From Gaiellasilicea sp963761905 (lineage in GTDB: Bacteria; Actinomycetota; Thermoleophilia; Gaiellales; Gaiellaceae), in contig CAVXIQ010000008.1 in NCBI GenBank assembly GCA_963761905.1, forward strand, positions 372,001 to 436,000: 64,000 nucleotides of DNA, written 5' to 3'. Of the stretch, positions 18,811-26,665 are shown piece after piece. Under the pieces are notes generated by a model that was not told where the DNA came from, searched no databases, and worked only from the letters and a program-made list of their open reading frames with translations. The position numbers and the translations under genes were made by a program. Position 1 is the stretch's first letter. Every line of letters begins with the position of its first letter.

Positions 18811-19296
18811 ATGCGACCACTCCACCTCCTGACGACGAGCCTCCTCCTCGCAGTCCTGGCCGGCTTGCTCGCGTCGGCCTCGGCCAGGAGCTCCGATTAC
18901 CCCTACGTGCCCGTCACGGCTGCGGAACGCTCGCAGACGCGGCCGCTCGTGACGATCGTGCTCGCCGCGCACCGCAGCGGCGACTTTTCGCCCGTCTGCG
19001 CTTTCCTGCCCGAGCGCGACATTCGCGACGGCGCTGGAACTCGAGCCCGCTGCCGAACGCTGGCGCGCAGGAACGTGCGGACGCCCTGCGGCCGCTGCGC
19101 CTTCCGGATCGCGAAGGTCGTGGGCCTCTATTCGACCGAGAGCGCCCGGATGGCGCGGCGCAAGACCGTCGTCTGGCTCGTCGGGGTGAAGGGCGATCCC
19201 CAGTTCAAGGGGGAGAGCGAGCTCGAGCTCGGGTTCATCCGGGAGCGAGGGCGCTGGGTGCTCTCCAAGTTCCTGCAGGCCGGGGACACGAGGTAG
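18811..19296 (+). CDS. Small secreted hypothetical protein
   Basis: A signal peptide (LLTTSLLLAVLAGLLASASA) is followed by about 135 mature residues with four cysteines clustered between CAFLPERD and CGRCAF, and a C-terminal ELGFIRERGRWVLSKF. The ending resembles NTF2-like or lumazine-binding-fold exported proteins, but the match is weak. ATG 18811 is preferred over GTG 18802, because TAGAGT at 18795-18800 would place the transcript start between them. Confidence 0.6.
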   Translation: MRPLHLLTTSLLLAVLAGLLASASARSSDYPYVPVTAAERSQTRPLVTIVLAAHRSGDFSPVCAFLPERDIRDGAGTRARCRTLARRNVRTPCGRCAFRIAKVVGLYSTESARMARRKTVVWLVGVKGDPQFKGESELELGFIRERGRWVLSKFLQAGDTR

Positions 19297-19298
19297 CG

Positions 19299-19440
19299 CT
19301 AGCTTCCGAGCTGCTTGAGCGCGCCACTCCGTCGGGGGCCGAGCTGGACGGCGCGCAGCTCGCCCGCGTCGATCATCCGGCGGAGCCTCCGTTCGCTGTA
19401 TCGGAGCTCGTCGGCGGCTCCGCCAACGTGAGCAGGCGGC
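19299..19440 (-). pseudogene. Excisionase/MerR-type HTH remnant
   Basis: The minus-strand frame ends in ADELRYSERRLRRMIDAGEL followed by RAVQLGPRR, the layout of an excisionase-type winged HTH (recognition helix, then AGxLxAxxLG wing). The N-terminal side loses coding character and no good start is visible. It looks like the surviving end of a small DNA-binding gene. Confidence 0.35.
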
Positions 19441-19733
19441 GTTCGCGGACGGTGGAAGTCATCGTTTGCCGAATGTCGCGGCACGGCGGCGTTTGTGGGG
19501 GTAACTCGGGCAAGCTCGCGAAACGGTGGTGTGAGCGAGCGCAGGAAGGTGCGCCGGTGCCCTGGCGGAAGCGCCCGCCGTGCCGGCGGCTGGAGGCACC
19601 ACCGGAGACGTACGGTTTTCACTTGCTCCGGTGTCCGGTGAGCCCCGCTCGTCAAGCGAGAGCGCGAGCACGTCGTGGACGAGCGCCCTGCTGGGGCCCG
19701 GCCGGCCCAAGTTCGTCGGCGCCGACGTCACAA
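19441..19733. other. No convincing gene
   Basis: About 290 bases between the HTH remnant and rlmN. Frames open here have poor codon-position bias. I see no RNA gene or strong hairpin. Confidence 0.4.
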
Positions 19734-20751
19734 CTAGGGCAGCGCAGTTTCCCGCCCGAAGCTAGGCAGAGCGCGCGTTGCGGCGAGCTGGCCGCAGGCG
19801 GCGGCGATGTCGCGGCCGCGGGTGAGGCGCACCGTCGACGGGCAGCCGCGCCCTGTCGAGCACGTGCTTGAACGCGCCGATCGCGTCGCGCGAGGAGCCG
19901 TCGTACATCCCGGTCGGGTTGTAGGGGATCAGGTTCACCTTGAAGATCGCCGGATCAAGGAGAGCTGCGAGCTCCCGCGCCTGCTCGGTCGAGTCGTTCA
20001 CGCCGGCGAGCATCACGTACTCGACGTAGACCTTCCGGTGGCGGAGCTCGAAGTAGCGGCGGCACTCGGCGAGGACGGCGTCGAGGGGGAAGCGGTCGTT
20101 GACGAGCATGATCTGCGAGCGCAGCCGCGGGTCGGCGGCGTGGAGCGAGAGCGCGAGCCGGATCGGCTGCTCGACCTCGTCGATGAAGCGGGTGAGGCCC
20201 GGCAGCCAGCCGACCGTCGAGATCGTCGTCCGGCGGTGGGTGATCCCAACGTCCGGCAACCGCCGCGCCGCGGCGAGGACGTTGTCGAGGTTCAGCATCG
20301 GCTCGCCCATTCCCATGAAAACCAGATGGTCGACGGGCTCGATCCGGCGAAAGTGGAGCGCCTGGTCGAGGATCTCGCCCGGAGTCAGGTTCCGCCCGAA
20401 CTTCATCGCGCCGGTCGCGCAGAAGGTGCAGGTGAGCGGGCAACCCGACTGCGAGGAGACGCAGATCGAGCGCCGCCCGTCGCGGTAGCGCATCAGCACT
20501 GCCTCGACGGGATGCCCGTCGGCCGTGCGGAAGAGCGCCTTGATCGTGCCGTCGCTCGAGTGGGCCTCGTCCGCGAGCGTGAGGCTCGAGAAGGGCACCT
20601 CGGCCGCGAGCAGCTCGCGCAGCGACGCCGGCACGTTCGTCATCTCCTCGTAGCCGGCGACTCCGCGCGCCGCCCACTCCCAGACCTGCCGGGAGCGGTA
20701 CGCCGGCTCGCCCCGCTCGGCGAGTACGCCTTCGAGGAGCGCGAGATCCAT
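19734..20751 (-). CDS. rlmN: RlmN, 23S rRNA/tRNA (A2503/A37) C2-methyltransferase (frame break near end)
   Basis: Radical-SAM methyltransferase. CPLTCTFCATGAMKFGRN is the CxxxCxxC cluster site and VFMGMGEPMLNLDN is the GEP motif. The published frame ends with an implausible Arg/Pro tail. Skipping one base near 19843 gives VRLTRGRDIAAACGQLA, which contains the second conserved Cys (the methyl carrier), and stops at 19734; about 338 residues. ATG 20751 is preceded by TACCCT six bases upstream. Convergence with the HTH remnant leaves nothing downstream in its operon. Confidence 0.9.
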
Positions 20752-20757
20752 CGAGCC

Positions 20758-20763
20758 AGGGTA
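20758..20763 (-). promoter_or_regulatory. Leaderless-type -10 (TACCCT) for rlmN
   Basis: On the minus strand TACCCT ends 6 bases before ATG 20751. It is the same hexamer as the ftsZ -10. Confidence 0.5.
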
Positions 20764-20854
20764 TCGGCGTGCGTGAGGAGCTTGTGGTGAAACAACACAA
20801 GCTCCGCCGTTCTCCTGCGCCGCAGCGAGCTGCGGCCGCTCGTTCGCGCCTCCG

Positions 20855-20860
20855 TAGAAT
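20855..20860 (+). promoter_or_regulatory. Leaderless-type -10 (TAGAAT) for threonine aldolase
   Basis: TAGAAT ends 6 bases before GTG 20867. No ribosome binding site is present. Confidence 0.5.
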
Positions 20861-20866
20861 CGTGCC

Positions 20867-21901
20867 GTGATCGACCTCCGCTCCGACACCGCGACGCGGC
20901 CCACCGCCGGGATGCGCGCCGCGATCGCCGCCGCCGCGGTCGGCGACGAGCAGAAGCGCGAGGATCCGACCGTCAACGAGCTCGAGAGCCGCGGCGCTGC
21001 GCTCCTCGGGCAGGAGGCGGCGGTCTTCCTGCCGACGGCGACGATGGCGAACCAGATCGCGCTTCGGCTCCACACCGAGCCCGGCGACGAGCTGCTCGGC
21101 GAGGAGAACTGCCACGTCTTCATCTCCGAGCTCGGCGGTCCCGCCGTCCACTCCGGCGTCGTCACGCGGGGCCTGCCGGGCGTCGCGGGCCGTTTTACGC
21201 CGGAACAGGTTCGCACCGCCGCTCGCGTTCCAGCGATCCACTCGCCACGCACGAGGGTCGTCTGGGTCGAGAACACCCACAACGCGTCGGGCGGGCGGAT
21301 CTGGCCGCTTCCCGAGCTCGACGAGCTCCGGGCAGTCTGCGACGAGCTCGACCTTCGGTTCCACCTCGACGGCGCCCGGCTGCTCAACGCCGCAGTCGGG
21401 AGCGGGGAGGAGGCGGCGACGATCGGCCGGCGATTCGACACGGTGACGCTCTGCCTCTCCAAAGGGCTCGGCTGCCCGCTCGGGGCGCTCCTCGCCGGCA
21501 CCGAGGAGGCGATGGCGCGCGCTCGTCGCTTCAAGCACCTCTTCGGCGGCGCGATGCGGCAGGCAGGAATCGTCGCCGCCGCCGGCGTCTACGCGCTCGA
21601 CCACCACGTCGAGCGGCTGGCGGACGATCACGCGCGCGCGAAGCGGCTCGCCGTCGGCCTCGCCGAGGCGGGGCTGACCGTCGATCCCGATCGGGTCGAG
21701 ACGAACTTCGTCCAGGTCGACGTGGCTCCGCTGACGCTCGCTGAGGCGATCGGCCGACTCGCCGAGCACGGCGTCGGCCTCTCGGCGACGATCCATCCGA
21801 CGCTGCTCCGCGCCGTCACCCATCTCGATGTCGACGACGACGACATCGACCGTGCGCTCGAGCTGATCCCGCAGGCGCTGGACGTCCGTGTCAGCGCCTG
21901 A
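20867..21901 (+). CDS. ltaE: Low-specificity L-threonine aldolase
   Basis: PLP enzyme of fold type I that cleaves L-threonine or allo-threonine to glycine and acetaldehyde. The 344-residue product starts IDLRSDTATRPTAGMR (the family's RSDT start). Other marks are ENTHNASGGRIWP, FHLDGARLLNAAV (PLP-ring Asp) and TLCLSKGLGCPLGALL with the PLP lysine. It makes glycine, so it could feed the glycine cleavage system encoded 8 kb away. The downstream gene overlaps by 14 bases. Confidence 0.93.
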   Translation: MIDLRSDTATRPTAGMRAAIAAAAVGDEQKREDPTVNELESRGAALLGQEAAVFLPTATMANQIALRLHTEPGDELLGEENCHVFISELGGPAVHSGVVTRGLPGVAGRFTPEQVRTAARVPAIHSPRTRVVWVENTHNASGGRIWPLPELDELRAVCDELDLRFHLDGARLLNAAVGSGEEAATIGRRFDTVTLCLSKGLGCPLGALLAGTEEAMARARRFKHLFGGAMRQAGIVAAAGVYALDHHVERLADDHARAKRLAVGLAEAGLTVDPDRVETNFVQVDVAPLTLAEAIGRLAEHGVGLSATIHPTLLRAVTHLDVDDDDIDRALELIPQALDVRVSA

Positions 21902-23204
21902 CACGCTCCGCGAGGAGCTCGTCCGGCGGCTGCGCGCCGCCCAGTCCGAGCAGCGCGCGCCGTCCGTCAGCGCCGCCGTCTTCCGGGGCGACGAGCTGCT
22001 CTGGCAGGACGCCGTCGGTCTCGCAGACATCGAGGGCGAGACGAACGCCTCGCCGGAGACCCAGTACCGGATCGGCTCGATCACGAAGACGTTCACGGCC
22101 GTCTGCGTCCTCCAGCTCCGCGACAAGGGCGAGCTCTCGCTCGACGACCCGCTCGACCTCCACGTCCCGGAGAGCCCGCACGCGCCGACGCTCGGCCGAA
22201 TGCTCTCGCATGCCTCCGGTCTGCAACGCGAGCCGCCCGGCGAGATCTGGGAGACGATGCAGGCGCCGACGCGCGAGGAGCTCGTCGAGCGCACCGTTGA
22301 TGCCGAGCAGCCACTCGCGCCCGGATCCTGGTGGCACTACTCCAATCTCGCCTTCGCGCTCCTCGGAGAGGTCGTCGCCCGAAAGACCGGCGGCACCTGG
22401 GAGGACGCACTCGGCGAGCGGGTACTCGGGCCGCTCGGCCTGAACCGGACGACAGCTGCGGCCGAGGAGCCGGCGGCGCGCGGCTACTTCGTCCAGCCGT
22501 ACTCGGACGTGGCGCAGCTCGAGCCCGATCCCGATCTCGGCGGCGCAGGCGCGCTCGGCAAGCTCTGGTCGACGACCGGCGATCTCGCGCGCTGGGGAGC
22601 GTTCCTCGCCGCGGGCGACGAGCGGGTGCTCGCCCCGGCGACGCTCGAGGAGATGTCGCACGTCCGCGTCATGGTCGACCACGAGCGCTGGACGCTCGCG
22701 TGGGGCACGGGCCTCGAGCTCTACCGCCGCGGTGACCGCGTCTTCGTCGGCCACGGCGGCGCGATGCCGGGACATCTCGCCGGTCTCGTCGTCAACCGCA
22801 CCACCGGGATCGGCGCGACGGTCCTGATGAACACGAGCGCGGGCGGCGAGCCCGAGAAGCTCGCTCTGGATCTCGCAGTCGCCGCGATCGAAGCGCTGCC
22901 GGAGGCTGCAAAGCCGTGGCAGCCCGGCGAGCCGGCGCCCGCCGAGGTCGAGCCGATCCTCGGCCGCTGGTGGACCGAGGGCGAGGAGGTCGTCCTCTCC
23001 TGGCGCGGTCGGCTCGAGGCGAAGCTGGTCGGCGGCGTGCCCGGCCGCGACCTCTCGATCTTCGCGCCGGAGGACGACGGGTACCGCTGCGTCGAGGGCC
23101 GCGAGCGCGGCGAGCTGCTGCGGGTCGTGCGGAGCACGACCGGCGAGGTCGAGAAGCTCTACTTCGCGACGTATCCACTTCGCCGCGAACCCTCGACGTT
23201 CTAG
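21888..23204 (+). CDS. Serine hydrolase of the beta-lactamase (class C/PBP-like) fold
   Basis: Cytoplasmic-looking beta-lactamase-fold hydrolase of 438 residues. IGSITKTFTAVCVL carries the SxxK nucleophile, WWHYSNLAFALLGEVV the YxN, and FVGHGGAMPGH the HxG in place of KTG. A C-terminal ~100-residue beta domain (ILGRWWTEGEEVVLSW) matches the lipocalin-like tail of some DD-peptidase or esterase relatives. No signal peptide is seen. GTG 21888 overlaps ltaE, so both are co-translated. The substrate (peptide, ester or lactone) cannot be told from the sequence. Confidence 0.85.
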   Translation: MSAPDTLREELVRRLRAAQSEQRAPSVSAAVFRGDELLWQDAVGLADIEGETNASPETQYRIGSITKTFTAVCVLQLRDKGELSLDDPLDLHVPESPHAPTLGRMLSHASGLQREPPGEIWETMQAPTREELVERTVDAEQPLAPGSWWHYSNLAFALLGEVVARKTGGTWEDALGERVLGPLGLNRTTAAAEEPAARGYFVQPYSDVAQLEPDPDLGGAGALGKLWSTTGDLARWGAFLAAGDERVLAPATLEEMSHVRVMVDHERWTLAWGTGLELYRRGDRVFVGHGGAMPGHLAGLVVNRTTGIGATVLMNTSAGGEPEKLALDLAVAAIEALPEAAKPWQPGEPAPAEVEPILGRWWTEGEEVVLSWRGRLEAKLVGGVPGRDLSIFAPEDDGYRCVEGRERGELLRVVRSTTGEVEKLYFATYPLRREPSTF

Positions 23205-23210
23205 GGAGGT

Positions 23211-25037
23211 CTAGTCCGAGCGTAGGAGCGGCCAGACGGTCTCCACGAACGCCTCTCCGTCGCTCTTCTTGTGCTCGCGGAACGAAACGACGTTGCCCCC
23301 GGCGGCGACGCGAAGCGTCGAGCCCAGTCGCCCAGGGTCGATCCGCACGTCCTGGATCGTGTCGTAGGGCCACTCGAGCCAGTCCTCGCCGAAGAACCGC
23401 GCGAAGAAGATCAGGCGTCGATTGGTCGCGATGAGAAGTCCGGCGCGGAATCCCTTCGTCGTGGAGAGGAACGCGAGCGGTCGCTCACCGTCCTCCAGTC
23501 GCTCCGGCAGGAGCTCGAGCTCGTCGTCGACGGCGAAACCACGCTTCAACGACGCATCGGCGAGCTCCTGAACGGCGTCGACCCGCTCGGTCAGCTCGGG
23601 CTCCATCCGCACCGTCAGCTCTGCGGGGAGCGCCGCGTCGATGGCTCGGATCGCAGCGCGGCCGTCTCGCCAGTGCGACGGTTCGATCCCGACGAAGAAG
23701 CCGTCGTTCGTCAGCAGCGTGCGGGAGGTGTCGGGGTAGCGAAGCACAGCGACGCACTCGTCGAAGCGGGCCGTGACCCGACGATTCTCGGCGACCTCGA
23801 TCATCACTCCCTCGTCGCCGAGCACCAGCTGTGGCAGGCGCGAGCGACGGACACGGTATTCGGCAGAGGTGAAGACGCGGCCGCTGACGCGTGCGGTCGA
23901 GGAGAGCGGGTACTCGGCGAGCTGCTCGGGCCGCGCCGTCGTCGGTGGTGCGATCACGAGCAGCGTCTCGATCGTCCCCGCGAGCGCCGCGGCGATCTCC
24001 TGCCGGCTGAGCTCCTTACGTTGCCGCACGAGCTCCGCGGGCTGGACGAGCTCGGCCCCGAGCAGGTGCTGCGCCGTCGCGTAGAAGAGATGCCCAGGGA
24101 TCTGGGTCGGCTCGGCGAGCGAGCGGTCGGCGAAGCGGCGTTCGTCGTCCAGCTCCTCGTCCGTCGGACCGTCGACCGCAAGCGCGCGGAAGATCGCGAG
24201 CGTCTCCTCGACGACTCGATCTGAGTTCCCGGCCATCGTGTCGATCGCGACGACGGTATGGACGAGGTCGCCGGTCAGCGGCATGAACTCGGCCGTGGGC
24301 GAGTAGCTCAGCCCGAGCTCGTAGCGGATTCGTTCCTGCACTCGGTGCTCGAGGATGCTCACCGCAGCAGCGAACGCGCTCGACCGGCGCGCGAGCAGCG
24401 AGAACGCGACCACGCCGAACGGGCCCTCCGGATAGAACGCGGGCAACTCCAGGTCGTCGAGCTCGCGCGGCTCGGGCGCACGCACGAGCTCGCCGGACGG
24501 AAGGCCGACACGCAGCTCCTCCGGCGGGCCGGTCAGCCAGATCGCAGCGTTCCCGCCCACGAACCGAGTTCTCGCCCAAGTTGCGACGTCGTCCGCCTCG
24601 AGCGTGCGCAGGCCGTACTCGTCGTAGCCCACGAGCCCGTGCTCGCGAGGCCCGAACCGCAGCGCGAAGGCGAGCCGGGTCGGATTCGGGCCCTGGAGCG
24701 CCTCCTCTGCGAGGAGGACGTTGCGTTCCGTCTCGAGCCGCTCGAGCGGAAGCGCGCCGAGCCGTCCAGCGGTCTCCGCGAGGAACGGGAGCACGAGATC
24801 CGCGTCGCCCGTCGCCCAGAAGCTCGTGAGGATGTTGTCGACGCTGCCGTTCCAGCTGAGCGCTCGCCGTCCCGTGATCGGAAGCGCCAGGTGCTCGACG
24901 AGATGAGTGACCCCGCCGTGCGCCGCGCTTTCGTCACCGCGCCCGACCCGGAAGAGCAGCGACCCGGTGAACGGCGGTGGGCCGTCCGCGAAGAAGATCG
25001 GCAGACCCTCGACCGAGGCTCGTTCGACCTGCGTCAA
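23211..25037 (-). CDS. M16 (insulinase-like) zinc peptidase fused to a PH-like domain
   Basis: Residues 1-400 form an M16 peptidase. THLVEHLAL is the inverted zinc motif HxxEH, and ERNVLLAEEAL supplies the distal Glu about 70 residues on. A second inactive-type M16 half follows (YELGLSYSPTAEFMPLTGD). Residues ~500-608 resemble a bacterial PH-like domain (LLIATNRRLIFFARFFG, ending in a helix). The start is TTG 25037, eight bases from the antiporter stop on the same strand, so the two form an operon. Signal peptide absent. The combination suggests a peptidase tethered or regulated by its PH-like end. Confidence 0.8.
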   Translation of the reverse strand: MTQVERASVEGLPIFFADGPPPFTGSLLFRVGRGDESAAHGGVTHLVEHLALPITGRRALSWNGSVDNILTSFWATGDADLVLPFLAETAGRLGALPLERLETERNVLLAEEALQGPNPTRLAFALRFGPREHGLVGYDEYGLRTLEADDVATWARTRFVGGNAAIWLTGPPEELRVGLPSGELVRAPEPRELDDLELPAFYPEGPFGVVAFSLLARRSSAFAAAVSILEHRVQERIRYELGLSYSPTAEFMPLTGDLVHTVVAIDTMAGNSDRVVEETLAIFRALAVDGPTDEELDDERRFADRSLAEPTQIPGHLFYATAQHLLGAELVQPAELVRQRKELSRQEIAAALAGTIETLLVIAPPTTARPEQLAEYPLSSTARVSGRVFTSAEYRVRRSRLPQLVLGDEGVMIEVAENRRVTARFDECVAVLRYPDTSRTLLTNDGFFVGIEPSHWRDGRAAIRAIDAALPAELTVRMEPELTERVDAVQELADASLKRGFAVDDELELLPERLEDGERPLAFLSTTKGFRAGLLIATNRRLIFFARFFGEDWLEWPYDTIQDVRIDPGRLGSTLRVAAGGNVVSFREHKKSDGEAFVETVWPLLRSD

Positions 25038-25044
25038 CCGTGCC

Positions 25045-26082
25045 CTAGCGGTCGCCGACCGCGAAGAAGACGGCGGCGATCCCGATATAGGTGGCGATCA
25101 GGATCGTTCCCTTGAGGCGGCTCGAACGACCGTCGGCGAGCAGGATCGCCGCGACGACGACCGAGACAGCGAGCGCGAAGATCTCGACCTGGCGGAACGC
25201 GAGTGAGAGCGGCTCGATCAGGAGCGAGAGCAGGACGACCACCGGAATCAAGAAGACCGCGACTTGCGCGCTCGACGCGAGCGCGATCTCGGCCGCGAGC
25301 TTGATCTTCCCGCGAGCGGCCACGACGACGGCGCCGCCGTGCTCGGCCGCGTTCCCGACAATGGCCACGATCACCGCAGCGACGAAGAACTCCGAGAGCC
25401 CCGCCTCCTCGGCGAACACCTCCAGGGTGCCGACGAGGATCTCGGCGACGAACGCCGTCACCACCGTTGCGGCGGCGAGGACGAGAAGCGCGGCGCGGAG
25501 CGACCACCCCTTGATCTCCTCGTCGCTCGCGATGTGCAGCGCCGCGTGGCGGCGGAGCGAGTAGAAGGTGAGTCCGAGGTAGGCGACGAGGAGCACGATC
25601 GAGACCCACACCGAAAGGTCGGCGAGGGAGCTGCGGTCCGGATCTCCGTCCCAGCCCGGAATGGCGACGATGAGGAACATCACCGTCGCGAACGCCACGA
25701 GCCCGAGCGCGAGGAAGCTCGACTCGCGGTCGATCTCGCCCCGCCCGCCGAAGAGGAGCGAGAACCCGAGCACGAGGAGCAGGTTCCCGATCACCGAGCC
25801 GCTCAGCGAGCCGCGAACGACTTCGGTCAGACCCTGATTGACCGCGAGGAGGGCGATGATCAGCTCCGGTGCGTTCCCGAAGGTGGCATTGAGAAAGCCG
25901 CCGATCCCGGGGCCGGTGTGCTCGGCGGCGTGCTCGGTCGCCTCGCCGATCAGCCAGGCGAGCGGGATCAGCGCCGCTGCGGCGAGCACGAACTCGACCG
26001 TCTCCGGCGGGTGGAAGACGTAGTGGATCAGGATCACGAGCGGCGCGAGCCCGACGGACGTGAAGAGGATGCGGCGGACCAT
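25045..26082 (-). CDS. cax: Calcium/proton antiporter (CAX family)
   Basis: Integral membrane cation/H+ exchanger of 345 residues with about 11 helices. The two inverted alpha-repeats are obvious: GGFLNATFGNAPELIIAL and AIVGNAAEHGGAVVVAARG, each with the metal-binding Glu in GNAPE/GNAAE. It should export Ca2+ using the proton gradient. ATG 26082 has TAGGGT eight bases upstream. It is the first gene of a two-gene operon with the M16-PH peptidase. Confidence 0.93.
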   Translation of the reverse strand: MVRRILFTSVGLAPLVILIHYVFHPPETVEFVLAAAALIPLAWLIGEATEHAAEHTGPGIGGFLNATFGNAPELIIALLAVNQGLTEVVRGSLSGSVIGNLLLVLGFSLLFGGRGEIDRESSFLALGLVAFATVMFLIVAIPGWDGDPDRSSLADLSVWVSIVLLVAYLGLTFYSLRRHAALHIASDEEIKGWSLRAALLVLAAATVVTAFVAEILVGTLEVFAEEAGLSEFFVAAVIVAIVGNAAEHGGAVVVAARGKIKLAAEIALASSAQVAVFLIPVVVLLSLLIEPLSLAFRQVEIFALAVSVVVAAILLADGRSSRLKGTILIATYIGIAAVFFAVGDR

Positions 26083-26090
26083 CGTTCGCC

Positions 26091-26096
26091 ACCCTA
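26091..26096 (-). promoter_or_regulatory. Leaderless-type -10 (TAGGGT) for cax
   Basis: On the minus strand TAGGGT ends 8 bases before ATG 26082. Confidence 0.5.
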
Positions 26097-26205
26097 ACGG
26101 CGTGGCCAGGGCAACCGGACGGTTCGTCGCCGCTCGCGCGACTGCCTGAAAACGCCGTAAATGTCAAGTCTTGCGGCCGACACTCGGTGCGCCCACAATC
26201 CGGGT

Positions 26206-26616
26206 GTGACAACGCCCTCGCAGGCCCCGGTCGAGCTCCCGCTCCATCCTCAGGACGAGCTGGAGTGCCGCCGCTGCGAGATCCACTGCGACAAGGTGGT
26301 CTACCCGGGAGCGTGCCTCGAGCGAGCGTGTCCGTTCGTCTACGCGTACGAGGCGTGGGGTCACACCTACATGGGCTGCATGCAGAAGGTCTACGACGTC
26401 GAGATCGATCTCGACCTCCTTCGCGCCGCGGAGGCGCGCAGCGACGGCTTCGGCGCGGTCCGCGCCGCCCGCGCGCCGCTGCCGATGTGCCACGTCGAGG
26501 TCGCGCCGTGCTACGAGTCGCGGGGCGACGAGCTCGGCTGTCGAAACCCGGAGTTCCACGAGCTGCCGCGAAGCCGTCCGAGCTTCCGGATCTTCGCGCA
26601 GATCGCTCCCGGCTGA
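26206..26616 (+). CDS. Cys-rich hypothetical protein
   Basis: A 136-residue soluble protein whose N-terminal half holds CRRCEIHCDK, GACLERACPFVYAYE and YMGCMQKVYDVEIDL. Two later cysteines occur at PMCHVEVAPCYE and one at LGCRNPEF. The spacing suggests a zinc or iron-sulfur site. I recall similar unnamed proteins in Thermoleophilia but no assigned function. GTG 26206 is set by CACAAT six bases upstream; earlier starts would extend into the cax promoter region. Confidence 0.65.
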   Translation: MTTPSQAPVELPLHPQDELECRRCEIHCDKVVYPGACLERACPFVYAYEAWGHTYMGCMQKVYDVEIDLDLLRAAEARSDGFGAVRAARAPLPMCHVEVAPCYESRGDELGCRNPEFHELPRSRPSFRIFAQIAPG

Positions 26617-26665
26617 TCGTCCGGCGGCTCCTCAAGCAGAGAGCCGTGGAGACCGATACGGGGGT

